From contig OZ026528.1 in the NCBI GenBank assembly GCA_964019695.1, forward strand, positions 52,544,495 through 52,608,494: a stretch of 64,000 nt of DNA, read 5' to 3'. The notes under the pieces were generated by a model that was given only the letters and a program-made list of their open reading frames with translations, searched no databases and was not told where the DNA came from. Position 1 is the first letter of the stretch; each line of letters begins with the position of its first letter. The translations under genes and the position numbers were made by a program. Of this stretch, positions 9,945-22,560 are shown one piece after another. This DNA is from Loripinus fragilis (taxonomy: Eukaryota; Mollusca; Bivalvia; Lucinida; Lucinidae).

Positions 9945-10784
9945 ATATACTCAGAAGAAAAAGTTTAGTCAGTATTTATGTTTTCTCATAAAATCAACAA
10001 TACTGCATATTACATTGTCAAATTTTTTACATGAGTTGTATTATCGTAACTTTACATGTACCTGTTTATTGCGTGACAAATAATGCCTCTATTAGACTGT
10101 ATCAACCAAATTTCAAAATGCACGATGTGCACGTGCTGCGGTAAACCGGCAGGGTTATTTTCTTATAAACTGTTAGATATTGAAAAAGAGTTGTTCCTAT
10201 TGCGATAATCCGGAGAAAACTCAGTGCTAGCCAGCTTAATTCGCCGTCCAGGCTATCAACAAATTACAGAAATACCGCGTTTTGACGTCTTGAAATAGGC
10301 GCACGTGTTGCTGACGTAACACGCAGTTTTGGATGCAGTGAACAAACAATTTATCGTCTGCAAACACGTTTTCAACGGCCTGGCAGTAAAAATGACAAGC
10401 CTCCGTTGGGGAGACCACGGATAACGACGCCATTTGAAGTTAGGGTCATAGTGACGTCAACATGACGTAATCGCTTCATGGCCGCTTGGAAACTTCTTAA
10501 ATTCCTCAGTCATGCAACAGATACGAGAATTTCCGTCTGTACTACCAGAAATCGTCTGAGGGGCGCTAGACTGATTTTTGAGTTATGAATTTTAATATTG
10601 ACCACTTTGTGTATTTTTGATGAAGAAAATGGGTATATTTTAAGAATGTTTTTTTGAAAATGTTCACATTTGTAAGACATTACATGAATTTTATTTTGAG
10701 TAAGGTTTTGTCAATATTAAGGCTGTCTTACAAAATTATTGCACACAGTGTCTGTACTGACTAAACTTTTTCTTCTGAGTATAT
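9945..10784. mobile_element. Internally deleted Tc1-like transposon
   Basis: Perfect 30 bp terminal inverted repeats (9945-9974 and 10755-10784) begin ATATACTCAGAAG and end in a TA-rich edge consistent with a TA target. The interior keeps the start of a Tc1-like transposase on the plus strand (see 10240-10570). The catalytic DDE domain is missing, so the 840 bp copy is non-autonomous. Confidence 0.82.
10240..10570 (+). pseudogene. Tc1-like transposase N-terminal DNA-binding remnant
   Basis: In one plus-strand reading frame the residues QTIYRLQTRFQRPGS are followed by a GRPR.TTP hook, RNRF, and later RISVCTTRNRLRGAR. This is the paired-like double helix-turn-helix layout of Tc1 transposases, with the GRPR AT-hook between the two halves. 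A TGA interrupts it near 10463 and an earlier stop lies near 10280. Nothing matching the DDE catalytic core follows before the right terminal repeat at 10755. Known for the family: this region binds the terminal repeats. Inferred: deletion derivative, inactive. Confidence 0.75.
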
Positions 10785-13700
10785 TTAAGTCTATGCGCTG
10801 ATTGGCTTTTTGTTTTAAATAGAAATGACAAATTAGGGTCGATATACCCAGAACATGTCTCAAAGGCGCTCGTTTCAAGGAAAACGAGACACTGTATCAT
10901 TCTTCATATTGACTTAAAACTAATAATAAAGAAGGCTGTCCTGGTTTTGATTTGATAGCAGTTGCCTACTTCAAGCAAGGCCGCCTTTAATATGTTTGGC
11001 CTGGTTATAATGGTAAAACATATATACATGGAATATCATTGCCAAAATTTTACACAATTCACTTATACTAACATAGTAACAAAAGATTTAGGGGGAACCC
11101 TTTACCAAAGTTGTTTAAATTGTATTATCCATCAAGAAATGGCCATCAAAAGCGGAGCTAGTTTTTTCCTGTCAATTAAAAGGAAAACCAAGAGCTGGAG
11201 ATTATTTCTTGCTGGTCTTTTCTTTTATTTGTCAAAGGGATCAAAGGTTTTTGCTATTAGAAGCTATTTCCCTGGTTAATTTACCCACTATTTATCATCA
11301 GCCGTGGCATGCAGAACCTGTTGAGAGTTTTGTTGCATGATTATTATTGTCACTGTGTTGATACACTTGCAGAATTCCATATAACAAGGATATAAACTAT
11401 TATAAACGTACATTGGAAACAAAAAATTGACATGGTTCCCATTGATAAAAGTCTTTACTGTTAAAATGAAAATAAAATGAAAATGTCTTGCAATCATCTC
11501 GCTGAGGAAGAGAGGGATGCTTACTTAACTGTAGTTGTCTTTTAATGCCACGTGGATGTTAGTGTTATGTGTATCTTCATCACGATGCCGCAGTTTAATC
11601 TGCAGCATGTGGTTGTGACATTTCCCGTCATACTTACTTTTAGAGTGAATATTCATCCTTTTTTACAAATGCATTAATAATAGAGCTTGACAGTAGGATG
11701 GGAACAATTTATCTTAAATTGTTTGTAAAAACTTTTAATTAGTCTGTTACTGATTGCCTTTACTAACCCCTGTAGTCCAGCTATTTAGTAATCTTATAGG
11801 TAAATCAGCCCCAAACGTGTGTAATGAAGTCATGATTACCTGTTTTAACACATTAAGGGCAGTATCATAAATCTTTGGTAATGGTTCAAATTTATAATGG
11901 TTCAGTGTTATATTTAAGCAAATGCAGGCTGTTAATGGGAATATTTTGATATATAGGCTAATGTTTAATAATTATTTCCAAAACTCTACCTTAAATTCAC
12001 TAATTATAACTACAGCAGATGACCTGTTTTGTAGCAACTTTCTTTATTTTGGGATAACAAGACATAACACAATTATGTGAAACTTATTGAAAAATCAAAA
12101 TAATGTTCTTGCTATGGCTGAAACAATCTACTTTTACATTGATTGTTATTAAAATAAAAGTTCCACTATTTTAAAATGAATGCAGTATGTGTATATGGGG
12201 CCACTGGTATCTGATACCATACCATAGCAACTGATTAAAGCAGAGGTTTGAAATCATCCTGTTCCATGCCTATTATTGTAGTTAAGTTTAAACATATTTT
12301 ATTGCCAAATTTAATACAGCAATGGGGTTGGGTAAAAGTTCTCACAACCTTAGTTTCGAATTATTGTAAGATATCTGTCTGCAGATGTTTAGATAAAAAA
12401 TACAGTAATTACATGTACCTTAGCAGATGATGATATGTTCTGTGTAAATTAAATAACATAAAAAAAAATTCAGTTTTTGATATAGGTTAAAGTTCAAAAT
12501 TATGGAAAACACTTTAATTTTTTGAGCACCAGGACAATATTACTCCAATATGAAAAGTATATTTTACAATCAAAGTAGTCCCAGATCAAACTGCTTATAA
12601 TCCAAAATCATGTGCAAACAACGTATTTCCAGATCGGTATAAACGTTTTTTTTTTATAGAACCAGTCTGATCAGGAACTATTTATTTGCTTTTTAGCAGA
12701 AAAAAAATGTTCTAACTGGGATGGATTAGTCCAAATCATCGGCATTTTTTAAAACTGTATGTAAATTAACACCAAAAAGGCAGTTAATCAGCCTTCTATT
12801 TTTGGGGGAAACTACGCTTATTTTCCTTTGAAAACAACTTGATGCCAACCTCTCTTTAATGATTTATTTTAAATATTTCAACTGGTTGTTGTTGTAGTAT
12901 TTCTCCAGATCGTTAAAATGCACAAAAATAGCTTTTAATCATTTATTTCATGGATATTTATCCTAAGCTCCACCCACTATGAATATGTGTATAAATAAAA
13001 GTTCATGTTGGTACAAAGAACAAATAAATTACTTATCAGGTCCGCTAGTGTAGGATCAGATATATTATATTTCCATAAGCAAACAGAGTAGGCCCTGAGC
13101 AGGCAGCTCTTATAAAAGCTGCCTGATCTGGATCTGCTCCTTTTGCAAAAGCGTTAAAAGGCCCCTCTATGAGGTAAAGGGTTAAAGCAGTTGAAAGGTT
13201 GCACCAAGATCTGTGGCAGTTCAGCTACCACCGGGCTTGGTGTAAAGTCACACTTATTAATTGTTTGTATAGTTTGGAATGTTTCTGCATCACTTTGTCA
13301 CTAATTCACAACAGCCTCCGCCAGCTTATCCCTTTTATCTTTATTAAAAATCATTTTTTGCGTTAACTGTAAACCCATTTTAGTAAACTATATCTATACT
13401 TCACGAACAACTGTTGTGTCTTAGATACTAAACGACTGTAAATCATCATTATTTTAATGACTTGAAGCCTTTCTCAATGACGCAGTGTTTTTCACCATCG
13501 CGTCAGCGATGGTGATATACGTTAGTAAACTTCAATTGGGCACGTGTTCGATTCGGACCTGTTCCATTAGCAAGTTGCATAAATGGATCGGATGTTAACT
13601 ACTCAGCAGCAGTGTCTTTTACTGTTCTTTCTCAAACTCCCCGTAGACCAAGAGCTACTTCCAAAATTCAACCACTGCGTGAGCGATGTTGATATACTTA

Positions 13701-15144
13701 GGATACCGGATTGCTTCTAAAAGCGAAAAAAGCCTATTAGAAATCTTACCACAGAGCTAAAATGATTCCCCATCATACATTCGGATATTCTTGACTAAAT
13801 GTGACGAAATAACTTGATGTAGATGGGTCAGTTTCAATATGCCCCCTAGGCATTATGTGCATTGACTTTGATTGAGGAATACGATTGAATGACCTAATAC
13901 ATACTGCTGGGGAGGGGGTTAACTCTACCATTATTCAATGTGTTCATGAGCAGTCTTACTGGAATATGCATATGTCCTGTGTTTTATTTGCTTCCAATGG
14001 ATCACCTATGTACAAATTGTTAACTAAAACAAAAAGATACTCAGAGCCTGAAGCACATGAAACACTAAAAGGAGTGGCTTCAGCAAATGCAATAATAAAA
14101 CACTATAAAAGTTCTTTAATAACTGTAAAACGCCATGCGATGGTTCTAAGCTTTTTTAAAAGCTAACCTTGTGATACAATTAGGTTCGGCTCTTATATAG
14201 CCTGGAAAAAGTTACAATGACAATAAAACTCAGGTGAACTTTTTAGGGCCATATTGTAAGTAGACTGTCTCAAAAAATGTTGTCATATTATTCTCAAATG
14301 CTCTGGTAAATCTCATCTGGATATATCCTGCATAATCATATAGATGGTAATTTTGCCGATATAGTGGTTGGTCAATTCTCAAAATGATTTCTACTGTCAC
14401 AGTGGTAAAATTCTACTGTTTGCTTTATTTTTCAACAGTATTTTGCAGCTTTACAGGGATGAGAAAATCTACACATTTGCACGAACTCATACATCATTTA
14501 CTCCCACCTTATTAAAGAATTTATTTTTGACCCTTATATGAAGTGAAAATAGAAGCTGCATAAAATTTTGTTTACTTTTATTATATCACGTTGCTTAGGG
14601 GAGTGTTATCACGCAATCAATTTAAAGCATTAAACCACAACTGAATTAAATATAAATTTATGTATAGTCGGAAATCTAACATATATATATATATATTTTG
14701 ATAATATGCATTGACACCCTCTAACTTCACGTATATATGACATAAATTTGACACCCAGATTCCAGAATAATTCTGCAGTTGTATAAAGGATAGAATCTTA
14801 ATTCTGTGCTCTCGTGCTATTACATTTATTAAACGCACAGCGAAAATGCTTTAGAATGATTCGCTTAACTATGCATTTTATTACTTTTTGGCAATGATTT
14901 AGATTCATTTGTACACAATCCTCTATGTAATATGCATTTTATTTTATTTTCAGCCATTTACTGTGTTTTAAAGAAAGATCTACAAAGGAGATTCTCCTCT
15001 AATTAACAGACTGACAGACAGACTAGTTCTATCCCACTGAAAGCTTGACATTTATCCCCTATATTCATGTTTTTGGTGATAGTCAGATTTAACAGTTTCT
15101 TATCTAAGCAAAGTCATTAAAAACGTGTTTTATTTTGAAATATA
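10785..15144. other. Gene-poor AT-rich DNA
   Basis: No supported gene in 4.3 kb. Small structures: a hairpin with AGGCAGCT arms near 13100-13125, and a hairpin with CACCATCGC arms at 13493-13514 whose sequence recurs, diverged, near 13674. A 93-codon open frame at 13885-14166 has no recognisable motif. Confidence 0.6.
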
Positions 15145-15381
15145 AGCCACGACATGGGATCTCCAACAATGTGGTATGTGCGACCAGCAAGGGCTCAGAC
15201 CAGCCTGCGCATACGCGCAGTCTGATCAGAGCCTTTGCTAGCCGCTTGAATACTTTATGATTATTAAGCTGCAGACAAAACATTATTTGGAGTTTCTCAG
15301 CTTAAAAGGAGACTGCAAAGGCTTGTCTGACATGCGACATTGTTGGAATGTGACATTGTTGGAAATCACATGTGGCGGTTC
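15145..15381. mobile_element. MITE family 1, copy 2
   Basis: Shares with 423-626 the left end (AGCCACGACATGGGATCTCC), the GCGACCAGCAAGGGC block, the palindromic core and the right end (TGTTGGAAATCACATGTGGCGG). The right end contains a local duplication of GACATTGTTGGAA. Termini are more diverged than in copy 1. Confidence 0.7.
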
Positions 15382-15469
15382 AAATGTTGGTCCAGTTCAG
15401 CCTGTGCATCTGTACAATCTGATCTGCACCTTTGTTAATCCCTTCTTGGAAAGTTTAATAGTGACATAT

Positions 15470-15663
15470 TATAGTAAAACCTGTGTAAAACGCCACTAAA
15501 TAATAGACAAAACAAAGATCTTAATGACAAATGGTAGGTTAATGAAGGTCAAAAGTAGCTTAATGAAGGTCAAAATTCTGTTGACCTGCATTAAGCGATA
15601 ATTGGTCTTGAAAACCAATTTTGGTATTTTATAGAGTGGCCATTTTACACAGGTTTTACTGTA
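15470..15663. mobile_element. MITE with AGTAAAACCTGTGTAAAA termini
   Basis: Inverted ends at about 15471-15496 and 15636-15661 match except for two positions. Inside, a GGTTAATGAAGGTCAAAA-type unit is partly repeated, followed by GACCTGCATTAAGCG. The termini read YSKTCVK in one frame, which I recall as a recurrent spurious peptide in marine-animal gene models, so this is probably a widespread MITE. Open frames across it are artefacts. Confidence 0.65.
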
Positions 15664-16639
15664 TGCCGTTGGTACAAAATCCACAATATTCTTGCTTATC
15701 TCTGAACAGAAAGTTTCAACAGTTACCCTTAACCTGCATGTGGCAACTTTTGTAATTTTTTGATACCATTCACAAACATTTTGGACCCGATTCAGGCTCG
15801 ACAATATGTCAGTCCTGATCTTGAAACAAAATGTTTGCCACCCATAGGGTACTTTAAAGAATTTTTCGAAAATAAACAGTAGACACCAAAAATAAAATGA
15901 AAAATTACCCAGCATGCAAAGTGTTCTATCTTATCTGGTCATAATTAAAAAAGACGGATTTTCTACAATCGAAACTGCTTCGACCAATTCCATGGAATCA
16001 GACCTTGGCTGTACAACAGAGGTCTATTTTAATAACATGTGGCTGACGGCACATAATTTGATGCTGACGTCATAAAAACTATGCCAATACAATAACAAAA
16101 AAGCAAATGAATGTTATCCTTTAATTGAAAAAACACATAAATGTTGAAAGAATAATATATGTTAATAGAGCTGAATCCACATGCTGCATAACTAATTTAC
16201 CTAACGCCAGTTCCAGCTAACAAAATGCAGCTTTTATATACATACACTCGAGGCTTAATTTTGGAATAGGGCCGAGATTTTCCAATTGTGACTTTCTCCT
16301 GACGCATCTCATTTATTTATCCAAGAAAAATATAAACTTCTGTTATAAATAAATTGAAATTGAATGCATAATGTAGATATCAGTTTATGCTTGTCAACAC
16401 CCTGAAAGAACTGAGTTTTTAAAGGAAATAAACGATACTTTGAGACAATATTAGGTGATCTGTTAACAATACATTGTATGTGAGCCGTCCATGCTATTTT
16501 TGTGCTTTAAAACCATCGTTGAGTTGTGAAGGCCCAGACAAGTCTGCACTATGTAAATATATGATTGATTATTGAAGCAAATGGAACCAGTTGGATTTCT
16601 CTTTTCACATAGAGTGGAATGACAATTTTACCTCTCATA
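15664..16639. other. No gene seen
   Basis: AT-rich sequence without supported ORF, repeat or hairpin. Confidence 0.55.
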
Positions 16640-16980
16640 TTAACTGCATTGTTGCACGTTAACCTAATGAACGTTGCCTATTTCACGGCATGTATCTTTA
16701 TCAGGTCAACATGATGTTGCACTTTTTGAATGATGTCATCGATGACAAAACTGGATAAATACCTCATAATCGCTAGTTGGAAGAGTGGGTCAACTTGGTA
16801 GACTGATAAATAGAATACAAAGTCCACGTCTTTTGATATCAAATTTACCAGGCTTGGCTCTGTCTGAGAATGAATTTTAAATTGTTCGACAAACCTCGCG
16901 ATTCAACAGGTGTTCTCCAAGTATTGCCTGGTAAACGTGATATCAAAAGACACACACCTAATATTCTCTATATATTATTG
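16640..16980. repeat. Diverged direct duplicate 1 with internal foldback
   Basis: Aligns in order with 17245-17600: CATATTAACTGCA, CTTTATCAGGTCA, GCACTTTTTGAATGA, TAAATAGAATAC, TTTTGATATCAA, CCTGGTAAACGTGATATC. The part 16813-16970 is itself a foldback: TAGAATAC and TCTTTTGATATCA at its left end recur inverted at its right end as TGATATCAAAAGAC and TATTCTCTA. Confidence 0.65.
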
Positions 16981-17244
16981 AATCCACTGATATGACAGCA
17001 CCAAAGAATCATGGCCAAAAAAAGTCACTGTCTCAGATAGTCACATACAGAACAACCAAGATATAATTCCGAACAGGACTTGTTCATTCTCTTTAGGTTA
17101 CATATGTGTATAGATCTATATTTTATCCATATACCTCCATTATAGTTTTTTAAGTAAGTTATGGCCCTCATAACTCTAAAGGCCCAATGTGGCTACTTTA
17201 GAATCACAAATTGGACCTAGTTAAATCAATTATCAGTTAACATG

Positions 17245-17600
17245 CATATTAACTGCAGTGTTGCAAGTTGCCTGATAAACGGTGTCTATCTCACAGCATA
17301 AGCCTTTATCAGGTCATTATGACCTTGCATTTTTTGAATGACGTCAGCAATGGCGCTGAATCGACACAAAAATCAACCAGTACGTCATATTCGCTTGTTT
17401 GAAGAATGAAAGAACTTGGTAAGCTGCTAAATAGAATACCAGGTTCGGTTTTTTTGATATCAAGTCTACCAGGTTCGGATAGAGAATGCATGTTGAATCA
17501 CTCTGCAAGCCTCGCGATGTCAACAAGTGTTCTCGAAGCCTTGCCTGGTAAACATGATATCAAAAGACACTAACCTAGTATTCTCTATCTATTTGGAAGT
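17245..17600. repeat. Diverged direct duplicate 2 with internal foldback
   Basis: Second copy of the block at 16640-16980, about 600 bp downstream in the same orientation. The inner foldback runs from TAGAATACC near 17434 to GTATTCTCTA near 17580. No coding potential supported. Confidence 0.65.
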
Positions 17601-17948
17601 ATATACTCTAGTAATCCCCGTGTTTTACCACTTTTTGTCGCTGTAGGAGGGCACCCTGCATGGGAGGAAAAGTTCATTGAAATATTATCAAGATCCTTTT
17701 TTCTTATCTACACATGTAAATTATAGGATCAAAAGCAATGAGCTGTTGTTTCAAAAAAATATTGCAGCAATTAGATTTCTATCTAATAAACATAATGTTT
17801 TTATTATAAATTTACGAACATTATTAATCAATATATATTTCTTTCAAATATAACTCATATGTATCATACTGGATCACATATGTGTCATACACTTGAGTTA
17901 AAATGAGATTACCTGTGTTAACCCATTTGGCTTCTTATATCGACTTAA

Positions 17949-18149
17949 CCCTTAAAGCGCCAATCACGATTGCAGCAGACGACAAATTTATGTCCTGTTA
18001 TTTAATTTTCGAGAAAAATTAGGTATGAAATTTCTTGAGAATCGTCTGCCAGTCTGCAGATTCTCATGAAATATTATTCCTTATTAAGTTTTAAAACGGC
18101 AAAATTTGACTTTGCCGTCTGCTGCAAATTATAGGTGGCGCTTTAAGGG
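17949..18149. mobile_element. piggyBac-like MITE with TTAA target duplication
   Basis: The element starts CCCTTAAAGCGCC and ends GGCGCTTTAAGGG, flanked on each side by TTAA (17945-17948 and 18150-18153). The inverted similarity extends inward through GCAGCAGAC. TTAA duplication with CCC/GGG ends is the hallmark of piggyBac-superfamily elements. It is 201 bp with no ORF. A second, degraded copy is at 53137-53292. Confidence 0.8.
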
Positions 18150-18412
18150 TTAACATCGCTTGCTGTATCTACTTCTTGTCTAATCAAAATGTCTCTGTAG
18201 CAAACCGTGTGTACCCGGATCTGGGTCCACACTTTTTAAGTGCAGAATTAATCCTTGATGTAAGCATTTAAATGCTGAAGACAACTTCAGCAGAAATACA
18301 TCTTCTTCTGATGCAATTTTCATAGCAGGTGAAGGGTTGATAATTAGTGTAATGTACACAACACGTAATAGTTTTTTATCAGGTTCAATAAACACCGAAT
18401 ATACGAGTATAA

Positions 18413-18550
18413 AGTCCTTGCGTGATAAGAGTAGGGTGACGAAACAGATTTACAATTAGAAGTGCGATAAAACCTACGTTTGTCCAAGCGGTTGAATAAA
18501 GTACCACAACTTGACCAACTACGTAACTCTACTCTTATCTAGCAAGGACT
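18413..18550. mobile_element. Small foldback element, 138 bp
   Basis: 22 bp inverted arms (18413-18434 and 18529-18550) match at 20 positions, starting AGTCCTTGC. A GGATATAAGTAAAGAAGAA word is repeated just downstream at about 18563 and 18653. Probable MITE of unknown class. Confidence 0.5.
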
Positions 18551-19613
18551 CTACCAACTTGAAGGATATAAGTAAAGAAGAACACATATGTTTCCACATA
18601 CAATATTGCAACGCCTGACATGCCATAGTTCATTAAACTCCGAATAAATACCAAGGATATAAGTAAAGAAGAAATACATATATGGAGTTACATTAATTTT
18701 ATCTAGAGCTCTGTATACATTATAAAAATTTCACCAACATATGGGCTTCTTCACTTGAAAACTGACTGGTGCTTGCAAATAACAAGCAAACAGATCAGCA
18801 GTTTGCTCATCAACTGTATCAAATGCTTTCATGAAAAAAAGAAACGGTGTTACTCCAGAACAACAATATGCGTTTTTCCCCTGGTAGACAACGCTACATG
18901 ATTTCCTTGATCCATCATTCATGACAGAAATCAAACAACGACTGAAAATGTATCAAACAGTGAAACACATGCAACCCATATGAGCAACGACATACATTTT
19001 TATTTTTTCATAATCTACAAAAAGTCATCTATCAAAGTACAATTCAAAAAAAAAAATATTTGGGAAGTATATCGTCAGATATATAGTCAGAATTTTTGTT
19101 TTACTGCGATCGATTTTCGGAGCCTTGATAAATACAATCTGACATTAATGCTCATGCATTATTGAATTTATGCAACTCTTTTTGGAAAATGAGGTAAAAT
19201 GCATGACAATCATCGAATTGTATCTCTTTTCATCAACTTGTATAACCATTTTGTATACTGATGAATTCTTCCATCTGGTTTGATACAACGACATTGGGAT
19301 GGTTCATTGTGCATATCAAGGGGTCATCAGTTTGAATTTTCAAATTAAGATGTTCTTTAGATCAGACTTGGGATCAATTATTTTAAAAAGTTGTTAATTA
19401 TTTACTATTACATTGGAATTTGTTGAATTAAATTACAATTACATGCCTTTTGAGCAAAGTAATTAATTACATCATTTACTTTGCAAAAGGCAATTAATTA
19501 CATCATAATTACATTCTGTTGTCACTTCAACATATATCTTCATGTGAGTCCTCAGAAGATAATGTGCATGGAAGATCAATCTTTATATGCTAGTACTCTG
19601 AAATAAGTTTTAT
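18551..19613. other. No gene seen
   Basis: AT-rich. Around 19380-19520 there is a cluster of TTAATTACAT words in both orientations around CTTTTGAGCAAAGTAA and ACTTTGCAAAAGGCAA, a weak inverted arrangement. Open frames here show no motif. Confidence 0.5.
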
Positions 19614-19800
19614 AGGAGCGTTATGCCTCAGTGGTAGAGTGTTAGACTTGGGTTCAAAGGGTTGCCAGTTCGAGACTTGCGGGAAGCACTGTGTTGTGTC
19701 CTTAAGCAAGATACTTTGTTCTTTGCTGGTTCAAGCCAGACAGACAGATAAACGTCCTTACATGATTACACGACTGAAAAAATGTTGACTTGACTGGGGC
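19614..19800 (+). mobile_element. tRNA-derived SINE, copy 3
   Basis: A-box-like TGCCTCAGTGGTAGAG, degraded B box AGTTCGAGACT, then GTGTCCTTAAGCAAGATAC and CTGGTTCAAGCCAGA. It corresponds block by block to 1580-1779 and ends near GTTGACTTGACTGGGGCG. Confidence 0.65.
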
Positions 19801-20579
19801 GTGAAAAATCAACAAAAATCAACGAGAAATAAATTCCAATAAAGTTTTTGTTCAAACCAAATAATACAATAAAAACTTAAGATTTTGCCACTATCAATGT
19901 CCTGATCCGCAGACAGTCCCTAAACCTTGATAGTGAAAGGCTTTGCCAAAAAAGAAAAAAAAACTGTTTTCCTAAGTTCCAATCAAAAGGCAGTCTCTAT
20001 GACTCTCTATACGCAGAATAAAGAGTAAAACTTTTACAATACAAGTTTCTGAAAAGAGATAATATTGGAGCCGATTATTTAAATGCATTTATGCAACGTA
20101 TTTAATAAATTAAATAATATAGGAAAACGAATATTCTTAAATTCAATTTATCAAATTACATTAAATGTATGTTTATTACATAAATTACTTAAAGCTGCAT
20201 ACTCTGTAACTATGAACATTTTTCGAAAAAAATATTTTCTTTTTAAATCATTTGTAAAAGTAGAATAAAGTTATGTTGTCACAATAAATCTAATTTCTAC
20301 AGCTGAAAACTGCATGGAAAAGTGAATTATCTTATAAAAACAGGTGTATTTTTTCTTGTTTGTAATTATTTGCGTCCCTCCAATAACTCTAGACAGTTAA
20401 TTTTTAACATAAATGCTGTTGTTTTGGCACTAATCATTTGTTAATTGTTACGAAAAAGGTAAAATGTATAACTGAATTTTAGTATTTTTAATGTGTTCTT
20501 GAAAAATAGAAACATTATTTTTAAAATGAAAATATCAAAAGTTACAGATTATGCAGCTTTAAAAATGCATTTTGAACAA
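19801..20579. other. No gene seen
   Basis: AT-rich sequence with short open frames only, and no motif or clear repeat. Confidence 0.5.
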
Positions 20580-20745
20580 TAAAATGTTACGTATTAATTG
20601 TTTTATGTATGCAGCGTTGTTATTGACATCATTAAATAACATTACTAAATAATTTTATGTAAACCACTTTTTTCCAATTTTATTGAATTGTTATATTACT
20701 CCCAGGTATGACATCATAATTGGACTGCGAGGCCTGAAAACCTGT
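20580..20745 (+). repeat. Dispersed repeat family C, copy 1
   Basis: Resembles 41865-42010 in order: TATGTATGCAGCGTTGTTATTGAC, GTAAACCACTTT, CAATTTTATTGAATTG, ACTCCCAGG.ATGACAT.AT. No ORF. Confidence 0.55.
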
Positions 20746-20869
20746 CTTTCGGGTTTCCGACAAAGCCAGATTCAAACCAGTCCGCTCAGCTACAGAGACT
20801 AGCTAAAAAATTAGAAATTCGCTTGTAGCAAGTTTGGATATGATTATTTCCAAAAAGCTAAAAACAAAA

Positions 20870-21010
20870 GGGCTGATCAGACTGTGCGGATGCGCAGGCT
20901 GGTTTGCACCATTGTTGTTCGCAGACCCAGGAAAACAGGGTGCCATAGGGTTTTCTGCGGTTTGTGATTGCGGTATTTCCTGATCATACTCACTTTTGTC
21001 ACGTCGCGGC
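20870..21010. mobile_element. MITE family 1 fragment
   Basis: TGATCAGACTGTGCGGATGCGCAGGCTGG and the ACCATTGTTG.TCGCAGACC block match the palindromic core and right side of family 1. A GTCACGTCGCGGCC end lies near 21000. Left terminus not found. Confidence 0.5.
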
Positions 21011-21129
21011 CTATATGATAAGTGCTATTATTAGATTGACAGTCAAAGTTAGGAACAAAACAATATGCCCATATGGCCCTGAATCACCCACCTGAGTTTT
21101 GTTTAAAGCGTATATATAGGTATCTGTTG

Positions 21130-22560
21130 AAAGCTGACAACTTCCCTGATGACACCAGGGGTGGTCATTTTTGGCCCAAGGGCCATAATTTGCTATGCCT
21201 TATTGTTGCAGACAAGAAGATTTTTTCATGTTTTCCCTAAATAAGCCTTTGTACAATATGTGACCCTGGGGTGGGGATATATTTGGCCCAAAGCGCATAA
21301 TTTGAACAAACTTGGCAGAGGTCTACAAGGTGACGCTACACACAAACATTAACAATCTAGGCCTTGTGGTTTCAGACAAGAAGATTTTTTCATGATTTCC
21401 CTATAAGCCTGTGTAAAACATGTGACCCCAGGGCAGGGAGATTTTTTGCAAACTTGGTAGATGTCCTCTATGTGATGCTACATACCAGATATCAAGGCTT
21501 TAGGCCTTGTTATTTCAGACATGAAGATTTGTTCATGATTTCCCTAAATAAGCCTATGTGAAAAATGTGACCCCTGGGACAGGGCCAATCTTACCCTACT
21601 GGTATGATTTATATTAACTTGGTAAAGGTCCACTATGTGATGCTACATAACAAATATCAATGCTCTCAGCCTTGTTGTTTCAGACAAGTAGATCATTTCA
21701 TGATTTCCCTATATCAGATAATGTAAAACATATGACCCCAAGGGCGGGGTCTTTTTTGGCCCCATGGATATAATTTGAACAAACTTGGTAGAGGTCCACT
21801 AAATGATGCTACATACTTAATATCAAGACTCTAGGCCTTGTGGTTTCAGACAAGAACATTTTTACATGTGTTCCCTACATAAGCCTATGTTAAACATACG
21901 ACCCCCAGGGAGGGGCCTTTTTTGGCCCAAGGACAATAATTTGAACAAACATGGTAGAGGTCCACTAGGTGATGCTACATACCAAATATCAATGCTATCG
22001 GTCTTGTTGTTTCAGACAAGTAGATTTTTTCATGATTTCCCTACATAAGATAATGTAAACATATGGCCCCCTTACCGCGTCATTTTTGGCCCCAGGGGCA
22101 TAATTTGAACAAACTTGGTAGAGGTCCACTAAATGATGCTACATACTAAAAATCAGACTCTAGGCCTTGTGGTTTCAGACAAGAACATTTTACATGTTTT
22201 GCCTATATAAGCCTATAACATATGACTCCCAGGGAGGGTCATTTTTGGCCCAAGGGGCATAATTTGAACAAACTCAGTAGAGGTCCACTAGCTGATGCTA
22301 CAAACCAAATATCTACAAGGCTCTAGGCCTTGTTGTTTCATAGAAGAATATTTTTTACGTTTTCCGTAAAAGACTATGTAAAACATGTGACCCCGGGGGC
22401 GGCCCACTTTTGGTCCCAGTTGCAGTTGCATAGCTTGAATTAACTTTGTAAAAGTCGTCTAACTGATGCGACATACCAAATATCAAAGCTCTAGACCTTG
22501 TGGTTTCAGACAAGAAGATTATTACAATTTTAATCTCGAAAATCTTTTTTAGCCTGTGTG
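21130..22560 (+). repeat. Tandem array, about 165 bp period, about 9 units
   Basis: The marker TTTCAGACAAGAAGATT recurs near 21208, 21369, 21510, 21679, 21841, 22009, 22172, 22335 and 22501. Most spacings are 161-169 bp, with one of 141. Each unit also has GACCCC.GGG, TTTTTGGCCCAAGGG, ATAATTTGAACAAACTTGG, GAGGTCCACTA and GATGCTACATACCAAATATC. The array ends in a unique tail (GTGACCTAGATAT, GGACCAGAACCA, ending near 22770 with CAATGGCTCAGGTGAGC) that also terminates the copy at 51510-52070. The ORFs of 60-77 codons in it follow the repeat and are not genes. Confidence 0.85.

Noticed and set aside
10962..11279. 105-codon plus-strand frame
   Set aside because: No motif, no start context, AT-rich composition like the surroundings.
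13885..14166. 93-codon plus-strand frame
   Set aside because: No recognisable domain and no neighbouring exon signals; kept only as a note.
15496..15915. 139-codon minus-strand frame
   Set aside because: Partly built from the MITE at 15470-15663; the rest is hydrophobic AT-rich translation with no motif.
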